Shown here in pieces: positions 35,533 to 43,688 of a stretch of 64,000 nt of DNA (its first letter is position 1; every line of letters starts with the position of its first letter). The stretch covers positions 1,054,001-1,118,000 of the forward strand of contig NZ_CP011773.1 in the NCBI RefSeq assembly GCF_001021385.1, given 5' to 3'. Made by a program: the position numbers and the translations under genes. The notes beneath the pieces were generated by a model. The model did not search any database. It was given only the letters and a program-made list of their open reading frames with translations, and was not told where the DNA came from. The DNA is from Mycobacterium sp. EPa45 (GTDB lineage: Bacteria; Actinomycetota; Actinomycetes; Mycobacteriales; Mycobacteriaceae).

Positions 35533-36284
35533 GGTTGAGTCCTCTTGCTCGTGCCACGACCCGAGTTGGCTTTTGTCGCGCGGTTCTTCTGGTCTGGGTG
35601 GGTAGCAGTGTCCTTGGCGGTCCGATGCGACGACGGAGTCCGGTTCGCGTTGGTGCTCGGGCTGCCGGTTCGTTTCGAGCCCGCCAGACCTTGCAACGGC
35701 TGGCGAGCTTGGCGCACGGTCGGTGAGACGACGGACGATGCGGTCGACTGGCTTGGGTCTGGCGGCGCGCCAAGTGAATTGAGGTAGTCGCCCGCCGCCT
35801 TTGCGACCGCGCTGACGAGCACGATCGGACCGACCGCCCACCCCGCCAGGCCCAGCCCGAGAAGGGTGATCGGGTTGATGCTGACACCGGTGATCTGCAC
35901 AACCCCTCCGAAGAAGGCGGCGATGACGATGCTCGCGGGAATTGTCACGGGGAACGCTGCATACCAGACCGGGGTCAAGGCGATGAGGGCAGCGGTAGAC
36001 GCCACCGCGGTCACTGCAGACTGGAGCTGTTGGACTGTGACGTTGGCCTGCGGTGTCGCCGAAGCGCTGCGCACGGGTGTCGTCGGAGTCGGGTTGATGC
36101 TCAGGGCTGCAGCCGTCAGCTCGATGGCATCGGCTTGCACCTGTGTCCCGCGGATGTGCGGTGTTTGCGTGGGCGTGCAACCCGCGGCGTTGGGTGCTGA
36201 GAAAAGACTTATGGCGACTGCGGCGGCCATGCCGGCGGCGGCGATGCGGTATGTGGCATCAAGCTTGCTGATCGAGCCATTCAT
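35529..36284 (-). CDS. Secreted hypothetical protein, tandem paralogue 1
   Basis: 251 aa from an ATG at 36284. A signal sequence (IAAAGMAAAVAISLFSAPNA) is followed by ASATPQANVTV and LIALTPVWYAAFPVTIPASI, the same blocks as paralogue 2, then more hydrophobic turns (GVSINPITLLGLGLAGWAVG). A Ser/Thr/Lys/Arg-rich tail follows. The next gene starts inside its stop codon (TTGA), so the two are co-translated. Function unknown; a cell-envelope role is suggested only by location beside L,D-transpeptidases. Confidence 0.6.
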   Translation of the reverse strand: MNGSISKLDATYRIAAAGMAAAVAISLFSAPNAAGCTPTQTPHIRGTQVQADAIELTAAALSINPTPTTPVRSASATPQANVTVQQLQSAVTAVASTAALIALTPVWYAAFPVTIPASIVIAAFFGGVVQITGVSINPITLLGLGLAGWAVGPIVLVSAVAKAAGDYLNSLGAPPDPSQSTASSVVSPTVRQARQPLQGLAGSKRTGSPSTNANRTPSSHRTAKDTATHPDQKNRATKANSGRGTSKRTQP

Positions 36285-36367
36285 TGGTCCCCCCCGGGAA
36301 GCGTCGATGGGGACAGTCTAAATGACGTACACGTAAATCGGCAGTACGCCGCGGGCTCCTGTGTGCG

Positions 36368-36383
36368 CTGTGATCTGGCTCAC
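36368..36383. promoter_or_regulatory. CRP-type binding site upstream of UsfY
   Basis: TGTGA-TCTGGC-TCACA fits the CRP/FNR-type consensus (TGTGA-N6-TCACA) without mismatch. It lies 46 bases before the UsfY-like ATG, close enough to the promoter to activate or repress it. Confidence 0.65.
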
Positions 36384-36428
36384 ATCCGGAGTACCGTGAA
36401 GAGTGTTCCTGCTCGGAAGGGAGACGGG

Positions 36429-36737
36429 ATGAAGGGTGCCTATCGCGATCCGGTCGATCACTCCCGCACAACACAACCGCACGCCGGCGAATCATTCATA
36501 GACACGCTGTGGCTTCCCGGCTTGTTCCTCATTGCACTGGGTGTGGTGGGACTGGTGGGCGTCATCGCGGCGCTGGCCTATAACCATCACGAGATGCTCT
36601 TGGCGCTGGGCTCGATCGCGGCCGGGCTGCTGATAGTCGGCGCCCTGCTGATCATGGCCGAGCACCACCGGGTGGTGCGTGTCGAGCGGCGCTGGCTGGC
36701 GGACCATCACAACCGCCCGCCGCATCACGCGGCCTAG
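36429..36737 (+). CDS. usfY: UsfY-like membrane protein
   Basis: 102 aa from the ATG at 36429, preceded by GAAGGGAG. YRDPVDHSRTTQPHAGESFI matches the N-terminal block of mycobacterial UsfY. Two hydrophobic segments (LFLIALGVVGLVGVIAALAY and ALGSIAAGLLIVGALLIMAE) follow, then a basic tail. In M. tuberculosis UsfY lies near the SigF regulatory genes; here the neighbours differ. Function is not established. A perfect CRP-type site lies in the promoter region. Confidence 0.7.
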   Translation: MKGAYRDPVDHSRTTQPHAGESFIDTLWLPGLFLIALGVVGLVGVIAALAYNHHEMLLALGSIAAGLLIVGALLIMAEHHRVVRVERRWLADHHNRPPHHAA

Positions 36738-36875
36738 CGGATTGGTCCGCTCGCACCCGAGGCGGCACGGGGTGCGCACTGGCCAGCGCGCCCGCGCAAG
36801 ACCGCCTTCGACGTGGGGATATGCAAATTAGCGATTTGCTGATACTTACCTGGATGTCAATATATCGGTAACGGT

Positions 36876-36891
36876 TGTGAATCAGTTCACA
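36876..36891. promoter_or_regulatory. CRP-type binding site upstream of iniB
   Basis: TGTGA-ATCAGT-TCACA fits the CRP consensus perfectly, flanked by further symmetric bases (TTGTGAA/TTCACAA). It lies about 255 bases before the iniB ATG, within an AT-rich segment (TATATCGGTAACGG). Confidence 0.65.
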
Positions 36892-36988
36892 ATTTGCACT
36901 TGTCCACGATTGGCGCCTTGAACAGTATCAATGGCGATCCGACTGAAAATGTTCTGCGAAGTCGCGGTGGACACCCTTGCGATCCCCT

Positions 36989-37059
36989 AATCCCCTAATG
37001 GGGATTGCTGGGATATCCCGGTACTACCCGTATGGGGTAGGGGACCGCGCCCCATTTCG
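36989..37059. promoter_or_regulatory. Cluster of inverted repeats in the iniB promoter region
   Basis: Four short symmetric elements lie within 75 bases: AATCCCC-TAAT-GGGGATT (36989-37006), GGGATATCCC (37010-37019), TACCC-GTATG-GGGTA (from about 37024) and CCCC-ATTTC-GGGG (just before 37059). The region shows repeated CCCC/GGGG tracts. It probably holds the envelope-stress regulatory sites known for iniBAC promoters; the proteins that bind it were not determined. The whole 408 bases from UsfY to iniB contain no gene. Confidence 0.4.
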
Positions 37060-37145
37060 GGGTGTGCGTCATGTCCATACCGTTGCTAGTAATCACCGGG
37101 CGGGGCCGGCGATCGAGCTTTCCGAAGACTAGGAAGGAACGTCCA

Positions 37146-38300
37146 ATGGACTCCCTGCTTCAATTCATCCTTGACCTGTTCAACAACGAGTCTGCCGCGC
37201 AGTCGTTTGTCGCCGACCCGAATGCGGCTCTGGCGAACGCGGGTCTATCCAACGTCAGCCCTGAGCAAATTCAGTCAGTCGCTGCGTCCGCAATTCCCGG
37301 TCTCGACCTCGTCGGTGCCGATCCGGTTTCCGGCCTGGCGCACGCTGTTTCGAATCAGTTCGGCTTCGCCCCGGTGGAAGGGCTTCTTTCGGCACCGGGT
37401 GCGGCTGCCGGCGTGCTCGCCGACCAGGCGCTGAATCTTGGCGTGGACGGTGGCTCGAACCTGGCCGCGGCGGTCGGCGATGGCATCGGCATCGGCCTGG
37501 GCGAGAGCCTCGGTGCCGGCCTCGGTGCGGCTCTCGGCGGTGGCGTCGAGACCGGCCTCGGCCTGGGCACCGGAATCGGCCTCGGTACCGGTCTCGGTGG
37601 CGGATTCAACACCGGCGGAGGTTTCGAGACGGGACTGGGTGCCGGAATCGGCGCCGGCTTCCAGGCCGGGATGAACGTCGAGTTCGAAGCAGGCTTTAAC
37701 GCCGGGCTGGGCGCCGAGCTTGGCGCTGGCTCAGAGTTTGGTGGCCAGACTGGGGTTGGTCTGGGCAGCGGCTTCGGTACGGGTATTGGTGCCGGTGGCG
37801 GCGCCGAGCTCGGTGGCGGTTTCCACACCGGCTTCGGCACTGAGATCGGTGCCGGCTTCAACTCCGGTTTGGAAGTTGGCGGTGGTGCGGGACTCGGTGG
37901 CCAGACTGGGGTTGGTCTGGGCACGGGCTTCGGCACCGGCCTCGGTGTCAACGGTGGATTTGAAAGTGGCGCTGAACTTGGCGGCGGCTTCCAGAGCGGC
38001 GTCGAACTTGGCGGCGGCCTGGAGAGTGGTGCTCACCTCGGTGGGCAGAGCGGCCTTGGTGTGAACACTGGGTTGAACGGTGGCGCAGAACTTGGCGGCG
38101 GCTTCCAGAGCGGCGTCGAACTTGGCGGCGGCCTGGAGAGTGGTGCTCACCTCGGTGGGCAGAGCGGCCTTGGTGTGAACACCGGTTTCAACGGTGGTGC
38201 TGAGCTTGGTGGCGGCTTCGAGAGTGGCGCCCAGTTGGGTGGCGGCCTCCAGAGCGGTGCTGAGCTCGGTGGTGGCTTCCAGTCCGGTGCTGAGGTGTGA
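37146..38300 (+). CDS. iniB: IniB, N-terminal part, ending at a premature stop inside repeats
   Basis: 384 aa from the ATG at 37146, preceded by AGGAAGGAAC. Residues 1-85 (LLQFILDLFNNESAAQSFVA, then NVSPEQIQSVAASAIPGLDL) match the conserved N-terminal domain of isoniazid-inducible IniB. The rest is a Gly-rich repeat of LGGGFxSGAE type. The frame ends with QSGAEV and TGA at 38300, where 22 bases found in the intact repeat are missing. The downstream part, including the C-terminal end, continues in the same frame from 38541. IniB is a cell-envelope stress protein of unknown mechanism. Confidence 0.8.
   Translation: MDSLLQFILDLFNNESAAQSFVADPNAALANAGLSNVSPEQIQSVAASAIPGLDLVGADPVSGLAHAVSNQFGFAPVEGLLSAPGAAAGVLADQALNLGVDGGSNLAAAVGDGIGIGLGESLGAGLGAALGGGVETGLGLGTGIGLGTGLGGGFNTGGGFETGLGAGIGAGFQAGMNVEFEAGFNAGLGAELGAGSEFGGQTGVGLGSGFGTGIGAGGGAELGGGFHTGFGTEIGAGFNSGLEVGGGAGLGGQTGVGLGTGFGTGLGVNGGFESGAELGGGFQSGVELGGGLESGAHLGGQSGLGVNTGLNGGAELGGGFQSGVELGGGLESGAHLGGQSGLGVNTGFNGGAELGGGFESGAQLGGGLQSGAELGGGFQSGAEV
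37968..38195. repeat. Two tandem 114-bp in-frame repeats in iniB
   Basis: The unit encodes GAELGGGFQSGVELGGGLES and GAHLGGQSGLGVNTG. The second copy begins at 38082, exactly 114 bases after the first. The length is a multiple of three and keeps the frame. It is the normal way this gene grows, in contrast with the 122-bp repeats that follow. Confidence 0.7.
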
Positions 38301-38542
38301 ACACCGGTTTCAACGGTGGTGCTGAGCTTGGTGGCGGCTTCGAGAGTGGCGCCCAGTTGGGTGGCGGCCTCCAGAGCGGTGCTGAGCTCGGTGGTGGCTT
38401 CCAGTCCGGTGCTGAGGTGTGAACACCGGTTTCAACGGTGGTGCTGAGCTCGGCGGCGGCTTCGAGAGCGGCGCCCAGTTGGGTGGCGGCCTGGAGAGTG
38501 GCGCCCAGTTGGGCGGCGGCTTCCAGTCCGGTGCTGAGGTGT
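38177..38542. repeat. Three tandem 122-bp repeats in iniB, each out of frame with the next
   Basis: Units begin at 38177, 38299 and 38421. The first two are identical and the third differs at a few bases. Each ends with GCTGAGGTGTGAACACC, where the intact version at about 38680-38720 has 22 more bases between GCTGAG and GTGTGAAC. Each junction therefore shifts the frame by one and creates TGA. Confidence 0.8.
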
Positions 38543-38544
38543 GA
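38297..38544 (+). other. Two short frames linking the iniB halves through GTGA overlaps
   Basis: At each repeat junction GTGTGA contains a stop (TGA) overlapping a GTG start in the original repeat frame. Two frames of about 41 codons (38297-38422 and 38419-38544) and then the long downstream frame (from 38541) follow one another by GTGA overlaps. All encode the same GVNTGFNGGAELGGGFxSGA sequence. They could be translated by re-initiation, but no ribosome-binding site is seen at the junctions. Alternatively this is decay, or an assembly collapse. Confidence 0.5.
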
Positions 38545-40163
38545 ACACCGGTTTCAACGGTGGTGCTGAGCTCGGCGGCGGCTTCGAGAGCGGCGCCCAG
38601 TTGGGTGGCGGCCTGGAGAGTGGCGCCCAGTTGGGCGGCGGCTTCCAGTCCGGTGCTGAGCTCGGTGGTGGCTTCCAGTCCGGTGCTGAGCTTGGTGGGC
38701 AGAGCGGGTTTGGTGTGAACACCGGTTTCAACGGTGGTGCTGAACTTGGTGGTGGCTTCCAGTCCGGTGCTGAGCTCGGTGGCGCTGCAGCCGCCGGTGC
38801 CGGTGCGGCCGTCGGTGGCGGCGCTAACATCAATGCGCAGAGCGGGTTTGGCGCTCAGGCCGGAGGCCAGTTCGGTGGCGGCGCCAACGTAGGCAGCAAC
38901 TTCGCCGCCGGTGGCAGCAGCCAGCTCGCTGGCGGCGCGCAGATCAACGATCGCGCTCGCGTCATCGACACCAACAGCGAGGTTGACGCCGAACGTCGCG
39001 CGACGCTCAGTGGCAGCACGAATGCTGGTGGCAGCGCAAGCGGTTCGGCGAATGTCGGCACAGGCCTGAGCGCACAGGAGAACGCGAACTTCAGCAGCAC
39101 CTCCAATGTCGGCTTCAGCAGCCCGCTCGGCGGTGCGAGCCTCGGTAACCAGACCGCCGCGGCCGGTGGCGGAGCGATCGGCCTGGGTGGCGCCGGTGTG
39201 ACCGCGGCTGGCAATGCCGCGGCGAGCAGCACGACCGCTGCCGCGTTCACCAGTCCGCTCGGCGGTGCGACCGCCAGTGCGCAGGCAGCTGCGAGCAACA
39301 CTGCGGCAGCGAGCTTCCTGCACAACGACGGTGCGGCCCTCGGTGGCCAGACCAACGTCGCTGCCGGGTTCGGTGGACAGACCAACCTCGGCGGTGTCGT
39401 CGGTGGGCAGACCGGCTTCGGTGGCGCCTTCGGCGGGCAGACGCACGTCGCCGCCTCCGAGACCTCGGCGGCTCACGTGGGTGGCCAGACCGGGATCACC
39501 GGCGCCTCGAGCATCACCGGCGGTGCCAATGCCTCCGGCGGTGGCAGCGCGAACTTCCTCAACCACGAGGCGACGAGCCTGAACCTGCACAACTCGGTTC
39601 AGGGCGCCGGTTCGACGAGCGGCTCAGCGTCGGCCGACCATGTGTCGGCGGGCGGAAATACCGCCTTCCAGAACACCTTTGGTGGTCAGGGCAGCATCCT
39701 GGGTCACGACACCGCGGCGCTCGGCAGCCACGGCTCTGTCAACACCGGTGCCAGCGGGTCCGCGTCGACGACGGCTCAGGGCTCGGCAACGACCCCGTCG
39801 CAGGGCAGCAGCGTCATCCATACCGGTGGTTCTGCGACCGGCGGTGGACAGGTCGCGGCAGGCTCCAACGGTGGCTCGGTGATCACCACGTCGCAGGGCG
39901 GTGCTCACGCCGCCGGATCGAGCTCGGTTGACAGCAGCCACAACTCGGCGACTGTCGATCAGCATTCGGCTTTCGACGCGTCGAGCCACGCCGCGGCGAC
40001 TCCGGTGCCCGATCACTCGACGTACGACCAGTCGTCGCACGCGAGCACCGACTACTCGAGTCACTCGCTGTACGACACGAGCCACGACAGCGCGGCGGCG
40101 CACAGCCAGGCGAGCACCGACCTGTCGGCGCACAACCAGTTCGATCAGCACCCCGGGTTCTGA
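38541..40163 (+). CDS. iniB: IniB, C-terminal part (Gly-rich repeat and tail)
   Basis: 540 aa in the same frame as the upstream part, beginning with a GTG of the repeat (VNTGFNGGAELGGGFESGAQ). The Gly-rich repeat continues to about residue 95; then comes a long Ala/Gly/Asn/Ser-rich region (GGAQINDRARVIDTNSEVDA, then GGQTNVAAGFGGQTNLGGVV), and a Ser/His-rich end closing in QFDQHPGF. The end PGF matches the C-terminus of IniB proteins, so this is the remainder of one gene and not a separate one. Whether it is expressed depends on the junctions upstream. The dynamin-like genes iniA and iniC do not follow. Confidence 0.7.
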   Translation: MNTGFNGGAELGGGFESGAQLGGGLESGAQLGGGFQSGAELGGGFQSGAELGGQSGFGVNTGFNGGAELGGGFQSGAELGGAAAAGAGAAVGGGANINAQSGFGAQAGGQFGGGANVGSNFAAGGSSQLAGGAQINDRARVIDTNSEVDAERRATLSGSTNAGGSASGSANVGTGLSAQENANFSSTSNVGFSSPLGGASLGNQTAAAGGGAIGLGGAGVTAAGNAAASSTTAAAFTSPLGGATASAQAAASNTAAASFLHNDGAALGGQTNVAAGFGGQTNLGGVVGGQTGFGGAFGGQTHVAASETSAAHVGGQTGITGASSITGGANASGGGSANFLNHEATSLNLHNSVQGAGSTSGSASADHVSAGGNTAFQNTFGGQGSILGHDTAALGSHGSVNTGASGSASTTAQGSATTPSQGSSVIHTGGSATGGGQVAAGSNGGSVITTSQGGAHAAGSSSVDSSHNSATVDQHSAFDASSHAAATPVPDHSTYDQSSHASTDYSSHSLYDTSHDSAAAHSQASTDLSAHNQFDQHPGF

Positions 40164-40184
40164 TCGGAGAAGACCTGACACACA

Positions 40185-40214
40185 ATCGGTGGGGACCGCA
40201 TGGTCCCCACCGAT
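40185..40214. terminator. Bidirectional terminator between iniB and the flavoprotein gene
   Basis: 13-bp perfect stem ATCGGTGGGGACC / GGTCCCCACCGAT with loop GCAT, followed on the plus strand by TGTTTGTG. It ends both convergent transcripts. Confidence 0.8.
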
Positions 40215-40230
40215 GTGTTTGTGCCAGCGC

Positions 40231-42930
40231 CTAGTCCGAGATCTCGGCGAACTCCGCGGATCGAGCCAACGCCTGCCGCGCGTAGGCGCGCACGTCGGCG
40301 TCGGTGTCGTCCAGGGCCCCCAGCAGTGCGTCGCGGGCGGCCGGCTGGAAGACCCACCGGGTCAAGCCCAGCACCGCCGCCTTGCGTACGTCCAGGTGCC
40401 GGTCGACCAGCGCGCGGACCAACAGCTCCACGCCGGCCTCGTCCGCTCCGGACAACGCGCGAACCGCTCCGACGCGGATCTGCCACGCGGTGTCGCGTAG
40501 CGCCCGTTCGATGACGATCAGATCGGAGTCCTCGCAGCCGACCTCGCCGAGGGCGGCCAGGGCGGCGGCGCGCACCAACGGGTCCGGGTCACCGGCGAGT
40601 TGCCGGACCGCAGCGGGTCCACTGGCGAGGGTGCCCAATCCGTTGGCGGCCGCGATGCGAACCTCGCGGTTCTCGTCCTGGGCGGCTGAAGCGACACCCT
40701 CGGCGTCGTCGACCGACACCAGCGCACGGACCGCCTCGATCCGCACCCGGTGATCGGGATCTGCGAGCGCGGCCCGGAAGCTGTCGACGTCGCCCACTCG
40801 CCGGAAGCTCAGCAGGTAGAGCGCGGAGCTGCGCACCACCGGATCCGGCGAGGACAAAAGGGGTTGCGCCGCAGCGGGATCGGGCAAGACCTCGACGAGT
40901 TCCCGCACACCGTCTGCGGCGGCACTGCGGACGCCGGCGTCGTCGTCGGCCAGAGCAGCGATCAACGCGCCCGCATACCCGTCGCAGAGATGTTCGCTCA
41001 ACGCATCCACAGCGGTGCGACGCACCGACGGGTCGGCGTCGGCCAGAAACTCGGCGAGGTCCTCCAGTGAGGGCGAATCCAGTGCGAGTACGGCGGCGAT
41101 CCGCGGCGACGGCGGATGCGTCGGCGGCTGGATCACGGTGGCCACCGGCGCCGCGTCCCAGTGCCGGTCGTGGGCGATCGTCGGTTGTTCCACCGGGATC
41201 GGGTCGGTCTCACCGCTCGGCAGATCGTCGAGGCCGGGGACCGGGACGAAGTACGGCGCGACCGGCCGCTTGAGGAACTCCATCGTCCCGTCCGCGGTCT
41301 TGCGCAGGTTCAGGTGGTAGCGCCAGTTGACGTCGTCGCGGTCGGGAACGTCGGAACGATCGTGATAGAGGCCCCAGCGAGATTCGGTGCGCGTCAGTGA
41401 CGACCGTGCAGCCATCTCGGCACAGTCCCTGATGAAGGACACCTCGACGGCGCGCATCAACTCGTGCGGGGTGCGGGCACCGATCTGTTCGATCTCGTCG
41501 TGCATCCGCTCGAAGGTGTCGACCGCGATCGACAGCTTCGTCGCCGTCTTCGGCGGGGCGACGTAATCGTTGACGAAGCGCCGCAGTTTGTACTCGACCT
41601 GGGGTTGCGGCGGTCCGTCGGGATGGTGCAGCGGCCGGTACACCAGATCGTGTGCCTCGCGGAGCTGCTCGTCGGGAAGTGCCTGCGGCGCTTGCAGATC
41701 GGCAAGCGTGGAGGCGGCGTGCTCGCCGGCCAGCTCCCCGTAGACGAACGCACCGATCATGTAGTTGTGCGGGACACACGCCAGATCGCCGGCGGCGTAC
41801 AGCCCGGGGACCGTCGTGCGGGCGTGCTCGTCAACCCATACACCCGATGCGGAATGGCCACTGCACAAACCGATTTCGGAGATATGCATCTCGATGTCGT
41901 GCGTACGGTAGTCGTGCCCGCGGTTGGCGTGGAAGGTGCCGCGAGTGGGCCGCTCGGTGGTGTGCAGGATGTTCTCCAGCGCGGTCAGCGTTTCATCCGG
42001 CAGGTGGCTGACCTTCAGGTAGATCGGTCCGCGCGCGGATTCGATCTCGCGCTTCACCTCGGCCATCATCTGACCCGACCAGTAGTCGGAGTCGACGAAC
42101 CGGTCACCGTTGGCGTTGACTTGATAGCCGCCGAAGGGGTTGGCGACGTACGCACAGGCCGGCCCGTTGTAATCCTTGATCAGCGGGTTGATCTGGAAGC
42201 ACTCGATGCCGGAGAGTTCCGCCCCGGCGTGGTACGCCATCGCGTAGCCATCACCGGCGTTGGTCGGATTCTCGTAGGTGCCATACAGATACCCCGATGC
42301 GGGTAGGCCCAGGCGACCGCAGGCGCCGGTCGCCAGGATCACGGCTTTGGCTGCGACGGCGACGAATTCGCCGGTGCGGGAATTCAGGGCCGCGGCTCCC
42401 ACCGCGCGGCCACCCGACGTCAGCACGCGCACCGGCATCAACCGGTTCTCGATCTGGATCTTCTCCCGCATCGATTTCTGTCGCAGCACCCGGTAGAGCG
42501 CCTTCTTGACGTCCTTGCCTTCGGGCATCGGCAGGACGTAGGACCCGGAGCGGTGTACTCGGCGCACCGCGTACTCGCCGTGCTCGTCCTTCTCGAACTT
42601 GACGCCGTAGCGTTCGAGTCGCTGCACCATCGCGAAGCCGCGGGTCGCGGTCTGGTAGATGGTGCGCTGATTGACGATCCCGTCGTTGGCCCTGGTGATT
42701 TCGGCGACGTAGTCCTCGGGCACCGCCTTGCCCGGGATCACGGCGTTGTTGACGCCGTCCATGCCCATCGCCAGGGCACCCGAATGCCGGACGTGCGCCT
42801 TTTCCAGCAACAGCACCCGGGCGCCGTGCTCGGCGGCGGTCAACGCCGCCATCGTGCCCGCGGTACCACCGCCGATCACGAGCACGTCACACTCCAGGCG
42901 CGTGGTATTGGCGAGGTCAGGGATGTGCAT
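40231..42930 (-). CDS. FAD-dependent oxidoreductase of the AprA/fumarate-reductase family fused to C-terminal HEAT repeats
   Basis: 899 aa, start ATG at 42930 (TGATG overlap with the ATPase stop; an adjacent TTG is possible). Residues about 15-480 are a fumarate reductase/AprA-type flavoprotein: DVLVIGGGTAGTMAALTAAE (FAD), then GALAMGMDGVNNA and VPGLYAAGDLACV. A helical C-terminal flavoprotein domain follows, then from about 630 a chain of HEAT-like repeats (DADPSVRRTAVDALSEHLCD, then DDDAGVRSAAADGVREL, then DPDHRVRIEAVRALVSV). HEAT repeats on this enzyme are unusual and suggest a protein-binding platform. It is the last gene of an operon with a ferredoxin and an ABC importer; the substrate is unknown. 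Confidence 0.85.
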   Translation of the reverse strand: MHIPDLANTTRLECDVLVIGGGTAGTMAALTAAEHGARVLLLEKAHVRHSGALAMGMDGVNNAVIPGKAVPEDYVAEITRANDGIVNQRTIYQTATRGFAMVQRLERYGVKFEKDEHGEYAVRRVHRSGSYVLPMPEGKDVKKALYRVLRQKSMREKIQIENRLMPVRVLTSGGRAVGAAALNSRTGEFVAVAAKAVILATGACGRLGLPASGYLYGTYENPTNAGDGYAMAYHAGAELSGIECFQINPLIKDYNGPACAYVANPFGGYQVNANGDRFVDSDYWSGQMMAEVKREIESARGPIYLKVSHLPDETLTALENILHTTERPTRGTFHANRGHDYRTHDIEMHISEIGLCSGHSASGVWVDEHARTTVPGLYAAGDLACVPHNYMIGAFVYGELAGEHAASTLADLQAPQALPDEQLREAHDLVYRPLHHPDGPPQPQVEYKLRRFVNDYVAPPKTATKLSIAVDTFERMHDEIEQIGARTPHELMRAVEVSFIRDCAEMAARSSLTRTESRWGLYHDRSDVPDRDDVNWRYHLNLRKTADGTMEFLKRPVAPYFVPVPGLDDLPSGETDPIPVEQPTIAHDRHWDAAPVATVIQPPTHPPSPRIAAVLALDSPSLEDLAEFLADADPSVRRTAVDALSEHLCDGYAGALIAALADDDAGVRSAAADGVRELVEVLPDPAAAQPLLSSPDPVVRSSALYLLSFRRVGDVDSFRAALADPDHRVRIEAVRALVSVDDAEGVASAAQDENREVRIAAANGLGTLASGPAAVRQLAGDPDPLVRAAALAALGEVGCEDSDLIVIERALRDTAWQIRVGAVRALSGADEAGVELLVRALVDRHLDVRKAAVLGLTRWVFQPAARDALLGALDDTDADVRAYARQALARSAEFAEISD

Positions 42931-43688
42931 CAAGACAGCTCCGGGGTATCAAGGGCGGCAATGAGTTCCGAGCGTAGGGCGCTGCGGTCGACGGAAGGAT
43001 CGCGTGGCGTCGGAACGTCAGGCAGCCCCCGTAGCGGGTGGCCCGCCCGACCGAGCACGGCGATGCGGTCGCCGATGAGCAACGCCTCGTCGACGTCGTG
43101 GGTGACGAAGACGATCGTGGTCGGATGGGCCCGCCAGGTGTCGATCAGCAGCTTCTGCATGCTGGACCGGGTCTGCGCATCCAGCGCCCCGAACGGTTCG
43201 TCCATCATGACCGCCCGCGGTGCTCCGGCCAGCCCGCGAGCCAGCTGCACCCGTTGGCGCATGCCGCCGGACAGGCTCTTGGGCAGGTACTTCTCGAAGC
43301 CGGTCAGCCCGACGTCGGCGATCCAGCGCAGAGCCTCCTCCCGCCGCCCCGCCCGGGGTGTGCCGGCCAGCTTCAAGGCCAGTTCGACATTCGATTGCAC
43401 TGTGCGCCAGGGCAGTAGCGCGTTGTCCTGGAACACCAGCGCACGGTCGCGGGAGGTGGTGTGCACAGCTTCACCGTCGGCGAGTACTTCGCCGGCGTCC
43501 GGGCGAAGCAGGCCGGCCAGTGCACGCAGCACGGTGGACTTGCCGCATCCGGACGGGCCGGTCAGGACCAGGATCTCACCGGGTCGCACCTGAAGGTCTA
43601 GGTGATTGATGATGGGCTGGCCGCCGTAGCTGAGCACAAGATCCCTCAGCTGCAACGTCATTCCCGTCTTCGGGGCGGTGAGCGTCAT
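42930..43688 (-). CDS. ABC transporter ATP-binding protein (nitrate/sulfonate/taurine type)
   Basis: 252 aa from the ATG at 43688. Walker A TGPSGCGKST, the Q-loop (LVFQDNALLPWRTV), signature LSGGMRQRVQLARG, Walker B AVMMDEPFGALD, and the H-loop VFVTHDVDEAL are all present. The type is that of SsuB/TauB/NrtD ATPases. Its start overlaps the permease stop by four bases and its stop overlaps the flavoprotein start. It powers import with the adjacent permease and lipoprotein. Confidence 0.93.
   Translation of the reverse strand: MTLTAPKTGMTLQLRDLVLSYGGQPIINHLDLQVRPGEILVLTGPSGCGKSTVLRALAGLLRPDAGEVLADGEAVHTTSRDRALVFQDNALLPWRTVQSNVELALKLAGTPRAGRREEALRWIADVGLTGFEKYLPKSLSGGMRQRVQLARGLAGAPRAVMMDEPFGALDAQTRSSMQKLLIDTWRAHPTTIVFVTHDVDEALLIGDRIAVLGRAGHPLRGLPDVPTPRDPSVDRSALRSELIAALDTPELS

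Noticed and set aside
37968..38544. Possible CRISPR array in the iniB repeats
   Set aside because: Repeats are contiguous, coding, 114-122 bases long, and have no spacers or cas genes.
38310..39590. 426-codon minus-strand frame opposite iniB
   Set aside because: Mirror of the Gly-rich repeat; it gives repetitive Ala/Pro/Thr sequence, as expected from the complement of such a repeat.
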